NCBI GenBank assembly: GCA_965204545.1 | Contig: CBDBFA010000003.1 | Location: 1,116,001-1,180,000 of the forward strand | Direction of reading: 5' to 3' | DNA from: JAABVD01 sp965204545 | GTDB taxonomy: Bacteria; Verrucomicrobiota; Verrucomicrobiia; Opitutales; UBA2995 | Length of the DNA: 64,000 bases | Shown: positions 34,389-42,353 of the stretch, piece after piece | Layout of the letters: every line of letters begins with the position of its first letter | Position numbering within the stretch: the first letter of the stretch is position 1 | Notes under the pieces: model-generated | The model's input: the letters and a program-made list of their open reading frames with translations, nothing else | What the model was told of the DNA's origin: nothing | Database searches by the model: none | Translations under genes and position numbers: made by a program

Positions 34389-36347
34389 ATGGATACACAG
34401 AAAATCAACGTAGTATTGCACGAAAACCGCACCTTTCCTCCGGGCCGGAAATTTCGGGATAAGGCCCATATTTCCGGCATGCCGGCCTACCGGGAGATGT
34501 ACCGCAAAAGCATGGACGATCCGGAAGGATTCTGGGAAGAGGCGGCCGGGGAACTGCATTGGTTCAAGCCCTGGGACAAAGTGTTGGACGACTCCGAAAA
34601 GCCCTTCTTCAAATGGTTCACCGGCGCCACGACCAATCTGTCCTACAACTGCCTGGACCGCCACTTGAATGGCCCCAACCGCAACAAGGCGGCTTTGATC
34701 TGGGAAGGTGAACCTGGGGATGGCCGCGTGCTCACCTATTGGGACCTCCACCGGGAGGTGAGCAAATTTGCCAACGCGCTCAGGGAACTGGGAATCAGGA
34801 AAGGGGATTGCATCGCAATTTACCTTCCCATGATCCCCGAACTGGCCATCAGCCTCCTGGCCTGCGCCCGAATCGGCGCCGTTCACTCCGTAATTTTTGC
34901 CGGGTTTTCAGCTGAATCCATTCGTGACCGGATATTGGATTCCCAGGCCCGGATGGTCATCACGGGAGACGGCAGTTGGCGGCGGGGGAAGATCCTTCGT
35001 TTGAAGGATGTGGTCGACGAAGCCATTGAGGGAGTCGATTGCGTGGAAAACGTGGTGGTGGTCAAACGACCGGCGGATCAGCCCATGCCCGCAACCATGC
35101 GCAAAGGGCGCGATCTTTGGTACCACGCCGTGGTAGAGCATCAATCCATGAACTGCCCACCCGAGGAACTCGACAGTGAAGACAGGTTGTTCCTGCTCTA
35201 CACCAGCGGGACGACGGGCAAGCCGAAAGGCATCATCCATACCCAGGGCGGATATATGGTTTACACTTATTTGACCGCCAAATACGTCTTTGATCTCAAG
35301 CCGGAGGACGTCTACTTCTGCACGGCGGACATCGGGTGGATTACCGGGCACAGCTATCTGGTCTACGGGCCACTGGCCAACGCCGCTACCTGTATTATGT
35401 ATGAAGGCGCCCCCAACTACCCCGATAACGGGAGATTCTGGCAGATTGTGGAAAAGTATGGCGCCACTATCTTCTATACCGCCCCCACCGCCATACGGGC
35501 CTTTATGAAATGGGGAGACCAGTGGCCGATGGCTCACGACCTCAGTTCCCTGCGTCTATTGGGAACGGTGGGGGAACCCATTAATCCGGAAGCCTGGATG
35601 TGGTACCACAACACCATTGGGTCCGGGAAATGTCCCATCGTAGATACCTGGTGGCAGACCGAAACCGGAGGCATCATGCTGACCCCATTGCCCGGGGTCA
35701 CCTCCACCAAGCCGGGAAGCGCCACTCTGCCTTTTTTCGGGATCGACGCGGCCGTGGTAACGGAAGCGGGGGAACCGGCCGAGGCCGGCCTGCTGACCAT
35801 TCGCAAGCCCTGGCCTGCCATAACCCGGGGCATTCACGGGGATGCCCAAAGATTCGTCGATACCTATTGGTGCAAATGGGGTGGAGAGTATTACTTCCCG
35901 GGAGACGGGGCAAAGGTGGACGTAGACGGTTATTTCTGGGTGCTGGGACGCGTGGACGATGTAGTAAATGTATCGGGGCACAGGATAGGAACGGCCGAGT
36001 TGGAAAGCATATACGTGGAGCATCCGGCCACCGCGGAATCGGCTGTGGTCGGGGTAAAACACGAAATCAAAGGGCAATGCCTGGTTTCCTTTGTCACCCT
36101 CAAAGAGGGAATCGAGTCGAATGATGCCCTGGAAAAGGAGTTGAACGACCTGGTGGCTAAGAAGATAGGAAAATTCGCCCTGCCCGAAAAAATCATCTTT
36201 TCAGCGGATTTGCCCAAGACCCGCAGTGGCAAAATCATGCGGCGCCTCCTTCGCGACATTGCCGAGGGACGCGCCCTAGGTAATGTGACCACCCTGGCGG
36301 ACCCCAGTGTGGTGGAAAGCCTTAAGGGAAAATACGGCAAATCCTGA
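34389..36347 (+). CDS. acs: Acetyl-CoA synthetase
   Basis: AMP-forming ligase converting acetate, ATP and CoA to acetyl-CoA. From the ATG at 34389 it has 652 aa, the normal length; the frame continues upstream through the tRNA and cannot be coding there. Core motifs: LLYTSGTTGKPKGIIHTQGG (A3), VDTWWQTETGGIMLTPLPGV (A5, with the acetate-pocket Trp), GDGAKVDVDGYFWVLGRVDD (A7/A8), NVSGHRIGTAELES and LPKTRSGKIMRRLLRDIAEG with the regulatory/catalytic Lys. That Lys lies in the usual PKTRSGKIMRR acetylation context. Cytosolic. Confidence 0.96.
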   Translation: MDTQKINVVLHENRTFPPGRKFRDKAHISGMPAYREMYRKSMDDPEGFWEEAAGELHWFKPWDKVLDDSEKPFFKWFTGATTNLSYNCLDRHLNGPNRNKAALIWEGEPGDGRVLTYWDLHREVSKFANALRELGIRKGDCIAIYLPMIPELAISLLACARIGAVHSVIFAGFSAESIRDRILDSQARMVITGDGSWRRGKILRLKDVVDEAIEGVDCVENVVVVKRPADQPMPATMRKGRDLWYHAVVEHQSMNCPPEELDSEDRLFLLYTSGTTGKPKGIIHTQGGYMVYTYLTAKYVFDLKPEDVYFCTADIGWITGHSYLVYGPLANAATCIMYEGAPNYPDNGRFWQIVEKYGATIFYTAPTAIRAFMKWGDQWPMAHDLSSLRLLGTVGEPINPEAWMWYHNTIGSGKCPIVDTWWQTETGGIMLTPLPGVTSTKPGSATLPFFGIDAAVVTEAGEPAEAGLLTIRKPWPAITRGIHGDAQRFVDTYWCKWGGEYYFPGDGAKVDVDGYFWVLGRVDDVVNVSGHRIGTAELESIYVEHPATAESAVVGVKHEIKGQCLVSFVTLKEGIESNDALEKELNDLVAKKIGKFALPEKIIFSADLPKTRSGKIMRRLLRDIAEGRALGNVTTLADPSVVESLKGKYGKS

Positions 36348-36403
36348 CCCAAAGCAAAGAAGGGTCGACAAATTTTTTTCCGGTCTGAAAATCGACAAGA
36401 ATT

Positions 36404-37072
36404 ATGAAGGTCCTCCTCACCCTTTTCCTCGGCAGCCTCCTGCTTCCCATGGGGGCGAGCGCCGCTCTATCCTTTGAAGTGGACAAAATCACCCACCGGG
36501 CCGCCGTGGAGGAAACAGCATACACGGCTGTGTTTCCCTTTACCAATGCGGGAAGAGAGGCCGTTGAAATAAGCGAGGTCATCTCCGGTTGCGGATGCAC
36601 CACGGCTATGCCCAGCCAGCGGGTATTCGAGCCAGGGGAATCGGGTGAAATCTCCGCCACGTTCGATTTTGGTTCGCGGGAAGGGAAACAGGTGAAATCC
36701 ATCCAAGTCGTAACCACATCGGCGGACAACCCCGGCATTCTCTTGACCCTGGAAGTGACGATTCCCAAAACGCTGGTGGCGACGCCCGGGGTGATCATGT
36801 GGAACATCGCCAAAGAACCATCGGTTCAAGCCAAGACCGTTATCATTCAATCCCATGTGGAAGACGAGGTGGATGTGCTCGAAGTCGTCTCCACTAATGA
36901 ACGCTTCGATCACGAAATAAAGGTTTTGGAAAAAGGAAGAAAGTTTTCCCTCACCATCCGGCCACCGGACATTGCGGAGATCGAGGGGACTATGCGGGGC
37001 GCCTTTCTGGTGAAGACCAGCCTTCCCAATCCGATGAAGTCCACCAAGAAAATCTACGCCATCATTCGGTAG
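36404..37072 (+). CDS. Exported DUF1573-domain protein
   Basis: 222 aa with a signal peptide (MKVLLTLFLGSLLLPMGASA). The mature part shows the DUF1573 hallmark FPFTNAGREAVEISEVISGC followed by GCTTAMPSQ and FEPGESGEISATFDF, an Ig-like periplasmic fold with a GCGCT motif whose cysteines could be redox-active or bind metal. It starts a three-gene set with a rhodanese and a MauE-like protein. The family function is not established. Confidence 0.87.
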   Translation: MKVLLTLFLGSLLLPMGASAALSFEVDKITHRAAVEETAYTAVFPFTNAGREAVEISEVISGCGCTTAMPSQRVFEPGESGEISATFDFGSREGKQVKSIQVVTTSADNPGILLTLEVTIPKTLVATPGVIMWNIAKEPSVQAKTVIIQSHVEDEVDVLEVVSTNERFDHEIKVLEKGRKFSLTIRPPDIAEIEGTMRGAFLVKTSLPNPMKSTKKIYAIIR

Positions 37073-37083
37073 CTCCCGGTCCA

Positions 37084-37518
37084 TTGAAAGTTGTTCGGCA
37101 AGCCAGTGTGCAGGCGTTTGGAATTCTGGCTCTAAGCCTGGCTGGCATGGGCGCATCCTGGTTGCTCCAACCCCAGTTGCCCCCATGGGACCCCATGGAA
37201 TTGGAAGAAGGGGAAATTCTCCTGGAAGATGCCTTGGCCCTGGCGGAGGTCACCTGGATCGATGCCAGAACTGAAGAAGCCCATGCCGCGGACCGCATTG
37301 GAGACGCCATCTTACTGAATGAAGATCATTGGGACCGGCTTTTCGAAGCGTTCATCTTGCAATGGACGGGAGATACGACCCTGGTGGTCTATTGCGACAA
37401 CCGCAATTGCTCGGCCAGCAAAAGCGTGGCCGGTCGTTTGAGAGAATCGCTCGGAATCGATTCCGTCTATGTACTGAAGGGAGGCTGGCAAGCGTGGCTG
37501 GATCATCGGGAACGATGA
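37084..37518 (+). CDS. Membrane-anchored rhodanese-like protein
   Basis: 144 aa. One N-terminal hydrophobic segment (FGILALSLAGMGASWLL) anchors a rhodanese domain at about residues 40-144: VTWIDARTEEAHAADRIGDA, then VVYCDNRNCSASKSVAGRL with two cysteines (the first in the usual catalytic position), and VYVLKGGWQAWL. The start is a TTG at 37084. It overlaps the next gene as ATGA. It may handle persulfide or thiol transfer outside the cytosol; the acceptor is unknown. Confidence 0.85.
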   Translation: MKVVRQASVQAFGILALSLAGMGASWLLQPQLPPWDPMELEEGEILLEDALALAEVTWIDARTEEAHAADRIGDAILLNEDHWDRLFEAFILQWTGDTTLVVYCDNRNCSASKSVAGRLRESLGIDSVYVLKGGWQAWLDHRER

Positions 37519-37940
37519 ATTGGATCGAACTCCTGGCCCGAATGGCGCTCGGAGGGGTCTTTCTGGTGGCGGGGATCCTGAAAATCCTGGATCCGGGTTC
37601 TCTCCTTGCCGCGACCGAAACCTACCAGATCATTCCCTACCGCTGGAGCTATTGGCTGGCGCTATACCTCCCCTGGGTGGAAGTTCTGGCGGGATTGGGA
37701 ATCCTGTTGAAAAAAGCCTACCCGGGGAGCCTGTTCCTGATCACAGCTTTGCTGGCCATCTTCCTCATTGCCCTGACTCAGGCTTGGGTGCGGGGTCTCA
37801 ATATCATCTGCGGCTGTTTTTCCAATGCCACGGCTGAAAGCACAGGAAGGTACGTGTTTTACGTGGCTCGCGATTTGTTGCTGCTGGGTTTGGCCGGTTT
37901 CCTGTGGTGGAGGCATTTGGGTACGGGGACATGGAAGTAA
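37515..37940 (+). CDS. MauE/DoxX-like redox-associated membrane protein
   Basis: 141 aa with four hydrophobic segments. LLARMALGGVFLVAGILKIL and YLPWVEVLAGLGILLKKAYP are typical of the MauE branch, and GLNIICGCFSNATAES carries the conserved CxC. Relatives of MauE/DsbD act in disulfide or thiol transfer across the inner membrane. It is coupled to the rhodanese by a 4-bp overlap and followed 15 bp later by a sigma factor, so the whole set may share a transcript. Confidence 0.86.
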   Translation: MNWIELLARMALGGVFLVAGILKILDPGSLLAATETYQIIPYRWSYWLALYLPWVEVLAGLGILLKKAYPGSLFLITALLAIFLIALTQAWVRGLNIICGCFSNATAESTGRYVFYVARDLLLLGLAGFLWWRHLGTGTWK

Positions 37941-37955
37941 TCCGGAATAAGTTAC

Positions 37956-38489
37956 ATGGTGAACTCTCCAACTGACATCCCGAGTAACTTAGAGTTGGAC
38001 TTTCAAGAACTGGTGAACACCTACTACCAGCCCCTTTATCGATTTGCCTTTTCCCTTGCCCACAATGTCGAGGAGGCATCCGACCTCACCCAGCAGGTTT
38101 TCCTGATATGGGCAAAAAAGGGTTCCTCCCTCAAGGATAAGACCAAGGTGAAATCCTGGCTATTCACCATCCTCTACCGGGAATTTCTGGGCACGCGCCG
38201 GAGATCATCCCGTTTCCCCCATATCAGCGCCGAGGTTATCGAGCACGAATTGCCCCCCATCGAACCGGGGATCGTCAACCGGCTCGATGCGAAAAGCGCG
38301 GTGGAGGCTCTCGGCCAAATCGACGAGGCCTTCCGTGCTCCCCTGGCCTTGTTTTACATGAAAGACCTGTCCTACAAGGAAATCGCCAAGACCCTCGAAA
38401 TCCCCATAGGCACGGTCATGTCGCGCTTATCCCGGGGGAAAGCGCAATTGAAAAAAATCCTGACCAAACCCCCCGTCCCGCTTCCTTGA
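37956..38489 (+). CDS. ECF-type RNA polymerase sigma factor
   Basis: 177 aa sigma-70 family factor with only regions 2 and 4. Region 2 is YYQPLYRFAFSLAHNVEEAS plus DLTQQVFLIWAKKG. Region 4 is ALGQIDEAFRAPLALFYMKD followed by LSYKEIAKTLEIPIGTVMSR and LSRGKAQLKK, a complete helix-turn-helix. The next gene encodes a membrane protein of anti-sigma type, 21 bp downstream. Confidence 0.93.
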   Translation: MVNSPTDIPSNLELDFQELVNTYYQPLYRFAFSLAHNVEEASDLTQQVFLIWAKKGSSLKDKTKVKSWLFTILYREFLGTRRRSSRFPHISAEVIEHELPPIEPGIVNRLDAKSAVEALGQIDEAFRAPLALFYMKDLSYKEIAKTLEIPIGTVMSRLSRGKAQLKKILTKPPVPLP

Positions 38490-38510
38490 TACCTGACCAA
38501 CCCTCAACCC

Positions 38511-39266
38511 ATGATGACCAAGGATCAGGCTAAGTATATTTTGCAAGCCTTCCGGCAAGGTGAGGACGCCACCGCGCATCCCGACCTCGAAGAAGCGCTC
38601 GAACTGCTCGGTCAAGATGCCGGGCTGAAGAACTGGTTTCGGCAGGAACAGGCCTTTGATGAGGCCTTTTCCACCAAGCTGGCCCAAATAGAACCGCCCC
38701 ATGGTCTGGCCGACACTATTTTATCCCAGTTCATTGTCAGAGAAAACAACGTGGTGGAATTTCCCTGGTGGAAACAGTTCTCCGTCTGGGGAGCGGTGGC
38801 TTCCATGGTTTTGGTGCTGGGGCTGGCGCTCATTCCCAGCCGATTCTGGATTGAACCCGGTCCGGTAACCATCCCGGTCCTGCAGGAATTCGCCAACCAA
38901 ACCCTGAAGGGACCATCCAGATTCGCCTCAAAATCGAGCGACTGGGCTGAATTGGTATCCTACCTCGGGGAACGGGAGATGCCCACGCCGGTCAACCTTC
39001 CCGGCCGGATGAAGGAAATGCCCGCCAAGGGGTGCATGACCCTTGAATACCAGGATAAACCGGTGGGGGTCATCTGTTTCGGAAAAAACGGCAAGTCGCA
39101 CATTTTCGTGGTCAATACCGGGGATTTCCCCGAACTTCCCGACCGGGACAAACCCGTTCTGGAGCAAAGCCCCTTCGCCACGACCGCTTATTGGACAGAG
39201 GAGGGCCGGCACTACCTTCTGGTCTCCCACGACCCCGAGGAATTGGGCCAATTCGTGTCCTTCTAA
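38511..39266 (+). CDS. Putative anti-sigma factor, single-span membrane protein
   Basis: 251 aa. The N-terminal 85 residues are soluble and helical, starting MMTKDQAKYILQAFRQGED. One transmembrane segment (VWGAVASMVLVLGLALIPSR) lies at about residues 90-110, followed by a periplasmic domain (GCMTLEYQDKPVGVICFGKN, SHIFVVNTGDFPEL). The arrangement directly after an ECF sigma gene is the usual sigma/anti-sigma pair. No zinc-finger HxxxCxxC motif is present. Its TAA stop is the CTAA flank of palindromic element copy 3. Confidence 0.72.
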   Translation: MMTKDQAKYILQAFRQGEDATAHPDLEEALELLGQDAGLKNWFRQEQAFDEAFSTKLAQIEPPHGLADTILSQFIVRENNVVEFPWWKQFSVWGAVASMVLVLGLALIPSRFWIEPGPVTIPVLQEFANQTLKGPSRFASKSSDWAELVSYLGEREMPTPVNLPGRMKEMPAKGCMTLEYQDKPVGVICFGKNGKSHIFVVNTGDFPELPDRDKPVLEQSPFATTAYWTEEGRHYLLVSHDPEELGQFVSF

Positions 39267-39490
39267 CCCGCATTTCTCACAAAATTCGTAGCGAGCGATC
39301 GAAGACCGTGTGCTGGTGCAGGTTTCGTGCAGATTCGCGGGTAAAGCTGGGTCGACACTCCGCAAAGACGGCCTGCATCTGTGCGGAGCACGGGCAGGAA
39401 ATCCAGCGATTCCCGCTCCAGTGCCGGGATTCGGGAGCGCAGTAGAAAATTGGGAGATGTCGCATTCGCTCGGTAAGTGAGACATGCGGG
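39267..39490. repeat. CCCGCAT palindromic mobile-like element, copy 3 (224 bp)
   Basis: Left end CCCGCATTTCTCACAAAATT and right end GTAAGTGAGACATGCGGG, flanked by a perfect CTAA/CTAA duplication (39263-39266 and 39491-39494). Two features distinguish it. It has an extra interior segment (GGCCTGCATCTGTGCGGAGC and onward). Its right end carries an extra arm (GGGAGATGTCGCATTCGCTC) that is the reverse complement of the left arm of copy 2. The left duplication includes the stop codon of the anti-sigma gene. Confidence 0.92.
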
Positions 39491-39592
39491 CTAATGTGGC
39501 GTCTCCTTGAACGCCGTCGGCGTCAATCCCCTTCCTCCAACCACGGCAATGCCTGCTTGATCTTCGGTCCGGAAGGATTAGCCTTCTGCGTT

Positions 39593-39937
39593 ATGTCGGG
39601 CGAAACACCACAAAATCTCGTCGAAGAGGGGATATTGGAATTTACCTTGGGTGACTCCGATACCGCTATCTCCAAGCTCAAACGGGCACTCGAACTGGAT
39701 GGGCGTTACTTTGACGCCTGGCTGGCCCTGGCCGAGGTCCACCTCAGCAGGAAATCCCTGGATGAAGCTCTGGAAGCGGCGGAAATGGCCCATCAGATCA
39801 ATCCGGACGATCTGCACATCAATACCAGCTTGTCCAGGATCTGGGTAGAACACGGGAACGTGGAAAAAGCGGAACATTTCGCCGCCCAAGTTCGCCTCAT
39901 CAGTTGGAAAAAAGAGCTGAAAGGCGATTCGCCCTGA
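39593..39937 (+). CDS. Small TPR-repeat protein
   Basis: 114 aa from the ATG at 39593; an upstream extension starting in the repeat at 39494 has no similarity. About three tetratricopeptide units are visible: NLVEEGILEFTLGDSDTAIS, YFDAWLALAEVHLSRKSLDE and LHINTSLSRIWVEHGNVEKA, with the Ala/Gly/Pro positions of the TPR consensus. It is likely a cytosolic protein-interaction module; the partner is unknown. Confidence 0.82.
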   Translation: MSGETPQNLVEEGILEFTLGDSDTAISKLKRALELDGRYFDAWLALAEVHLSRKSLDEALEAAEMAHQINPDDLHINTSLSRIWVEHGNVEKAEHFAAQVRLISWKKELKGDSP

Positions 39938-40303
39938 CCTCTGGCTCTACCTCAACCTAAATCGTGATCATGATCTTGATCGAATTGTAGGAGAAGCATT
40001 ACGCCGAAATCCCGCCAGAAGTTCTCCAAGCAATCGCGGCATAAAGCCGCTCATCCCGAATTTGGCTTGAATCAAAATCCGCCCAACCATGCTTCTTTGC
40101 CAGAGTTAATTCCTCATTCCTCATTGGCGCCCCCGGCGCCTCTTGTGCCTCCTCTGTGGTTTTTCATTAAAAAATGGGTAAATTTTGAACTGATTGGCTG
40201 AATACAGCGTCAAAAGACCTACACTAACCTGAAATTTGTCGCAACTTCGGGCTAAAAACCCGAGATTGACCCATCTTTAACGCCGACCAGACTCTCGCCG
40301 TAT
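39938..40303. repeat. Mosaic repeat spacer upstream of accA
   Basis: 366 bp without a gene. It contains a short GATCNN array (39961-39982), a degenerate GTAGGAG...CGCC REP-like unit and its inverted partner (about 39986-40060, ending GCATAAAGCCGCTC), a CCTCATTCCTCATTGGCGCC unit near 40108, and CTCTGTGGTTTTTCATT. The last 120 bp before accA look like ordinary promoter/leader sequence. Confidence 0.75.
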
Positions 40304-41299
40304 ATGGAGAAATTTGAATTCATACTCGACTTCGAAAAGCCCCTCCGCGACCTCGACAAGCAACTGCGTGCCCTGGAATCCGTATCGCGCAAGAACAAAG
40401 TAGACGTAAAAGTGGAAATTGCCTCCATTCTCGGGAAAATCGAACAGACCAAAAAACGGGTCTACCAAAACCTGACCCCGTGGCAGAAGGTCCAAATCGC
40501 CCGGCACCCCAAACGATTGTACGCCCTGGATTACATTCGTCCCCTTATCGAAGACTTTCAGGAACTGCACGGAGACCGCCGCTTCGGGGACGACCCGGCT
40601 ATCATATGCGGCACCGGCTTTTTCGAAGGTCACCCCGTCATGCTCATTGCTCAGCAGAAAGGGCGGAAAACAAAACACAAATTGATGCGCAATTTCGGAA
40701 TGCCCCACCCCGAGGGATACCGCAAGGCTGGGCGATGCATGGCAATTGCCCACAAGTTCAGATTACCCGTCATCTGTCTCATCGACACGGCCGGGGCAGC
40801 GCCGGGAATCGGGTCGGAGGAACGTCATGTGGCCGAGGCCATCGCGGTAAATATCCGGGATATGAGCCAATTGGAAGTGCCCATAATCGCCGCAGTCCTC
40901 GGGGAAGGAGGTTCCGGAGGGGCCTTGGGAATCGGGGTAGCCGACCGGGTTCTGGTGTTCGAAAATGCTTACTATGCCACTATTTCCCCGGAAGGTTGCG
41001 CAGCCATTCTCTGGAAAGATCGAATCCATGCCCCCAAGGCGGCTGAAGCCATGAAACTGGATGCCAAACAACTAGTGAAATTTGGCGTGGCCGATGAAAT
41101 CCTCGAAGAGCCCATGGGGGGAACCCACTGCGACCCCGAGCAAAGTATCTCCAACCTCCGCGTCGGGTTGCTCAAACACCTCGAGGACCTGAAAGGAATT
41201 CCCATCTCCAACCTGCTGGAGAAACGGTATGAGAAATACCGAACGATAGGAGTCTACCTGGAAGCGGAAAGATTTGAATCCGCCTTTCTCAGCGGGTAA
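40304..41299 (+). CDS. accA: Acetyl-CoA carboxylase carboxyltransferase, alpha subunit
   Basis: Alpha subunit of the alpha2-beta2 carboxyltransferase that makes malonyl-CoA for fatty-acid synthesis. 331 aa, family length. LDFEKPLRDLDKQLRALESV (N-terminal helix), RPLIEDFQELHGDRRFGDDP, FGMPHPEGYRKAGRCMAIAH, VICLIDTAGAAPGIGSEERH, IAAVLGEGGSGGALGIGVAD and YATISPEGCAAILWKD are all canonical AccA blocks. accD, accB and accC are not in the window. Confidence 0.97.
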   Translation: MEKFEFILDFEKPLRDLDKQLRALESVSRKNKVDVKVEIASILGKIEQTKKRVYQNLTPWQKVQIARHPKRLYALDYIRPLIEDFQELHGDRRFGDDPAIICGTGFFEGHPVMLIAQQKGRKTKHKLMRNFGMPHPEGYRKAGRCMAIAHKFRLPVICLIDTAGAAPGIGSEERHVAEAIAVNIRDMSQLEVPIIAAVLGEGGSGGALGIGVADRVLVFENAYYATISPEGCAAILWKDRIHAPKAAEAMKLDAKQLVKFGVADEILEEPMGGTHCDPEQSISNLRVGLLKHLEDLKGIPISNLLEKRYEKYRTIGVYLEAERFESAFLSG

Positions 41300-41323
41300 C
41301 CCTCAGGGGTAACCTCCCGGCGG

Positions 41324-42118
41324 TCAAACCCGGTCGTCCCCGGGCCAAACAAAGCTCAGAACAGAGGTGGCGGCTTGCCCGGGTTCGGCTATCTCCAACT
41401 CGATCCCACACAACTTCACGTCACCTTCCGCTACGGGAAAGCGTCTCGGTATCCCGTCCAGAAAACGTTCGATCACCGGTTGGGTTTCCCTGCCCAGCAC
41501 ACCCGCATGTGGCCCTGACATACCGAGATCGGTTATGTAGGCAGTACCCTGGGGCAATACCCTGGCATCCGCCGTCGCCACGTGGGTATGGGTGCCGTAA
41601 ACAGCGGTCGATCGGCCATCGAGGTACCAGCCTAAGGCAATCTTTTCCGAGGTAGCCTCTGCATGCACCTCCACTAAAATAAAATCCACTTCCGTGGTGA
41701 GTTCACCTATCAAACGATCCGCCGTCAAAAACGGGCACCTGGCATGGGGACGCATGTAGTTGCGGCCCAAAACTGTAAAAACTCCCAGCCTGGTCTGGTT
41801 TTTTTCCAGGATGAGCCGATCCTTACCCGGCGCCGCGGCAGGTAGATTGGCCGGGCGGCAAATCCCCTCCAGCTCGTCTACTTCCTTCAGAAATACCCTC
41901 CGGTCCCAGCAATGATCCCCCAAGGTCAATCCATCGATACCGGCATCGAGCAAACCGCGCGCGATTTTTCCCGTGACCCCCGCCCCCGCCGCGGCATTTT
42001 CACAATTGGCGATAACAAAGTCGTATCGGCCCTCTCCCACCCATTCCGACACTTTCTCCATAACCAATCTCCGACCGGGACGGCCGACGATGTCTCCTAG
42101 GACGAGGATCTTTGTCAT
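41324..42118 (-). CDS. YmdB-family metallophosphoesterase
   Basis: 264 aa, the YmdB/TIGR00282 family, whose Bacillus member hydrolyses cyclic nucleotides with a dinuclear metal site. Motifs: KILVLGDIVGRPGRR (first metal motif), VIANCENAAAGAGVTGKIA, LTLGDHCWDRR (normally GNHxWD), LVEVHAEATSEKIALGWYLD, and AVYGTHTHVATADARVLPQG followed by TAYITDLGM. The change from GNH to GDH is unusual and may alter one metal ligand region. It converges with accA. Confidence 0.9.
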   Translation of the reverse strand: MTKILVLGDIVGRPGRRLVMEKVSEWVGEGRYDFVIANCENAAAGAGVTGKIARGLLDAGIDGLTLGDHCWDRRVFLKEVDELEGICRPANLPAAAPGKDRLILEKNQTRLGVFTVLGRNYMRPHARCPFLTADRLIGELTTEVDFILVEVHAEATSEKIALGWYLDGRSTAVYGTHTHVATADARVLPQGTAYITDLGMSGPHAGVLGRETQPVIERFLDGIPRRFPVAEGDVKLCGIELEIAEPGQAATSVLSFVWPGDDRV

Positions 42119-42353
42119 AATTAAGTGCCTGGTGGCTAGTGGTCAGTGGTCTATTCCTTCTCCCATCATTCCATCACTCCATCATTCCGTTCCTTTCGAT
42201 CAAGATCAAGATCACGATCACGATCACGATTATTCTTCCTTCTTCCTTCATCCTTCTTCCTTCATCCTTCCCTATTTGAGTTGCACCTCAGCGCTCAAGC
42301 CCTAGTTTCGGCTGGATTTTTTCCAAAATCCGGATACACAGAGGACCAATACT
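42119..42353. repeat. Repeat spacer with GATCNN array upstream of ilvB
   Basis: Contains GGTGGCTAGTGGTCAGTGG, CATTCC direct repeats, a five-unit GATCNN array at 42198-42230 and CTTCCTTCATCC tracts. The last 70 bp (CCGGATACACAGAGGACC) may hold the ilvB leader. No gene is visible. Confidence 0.75.
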
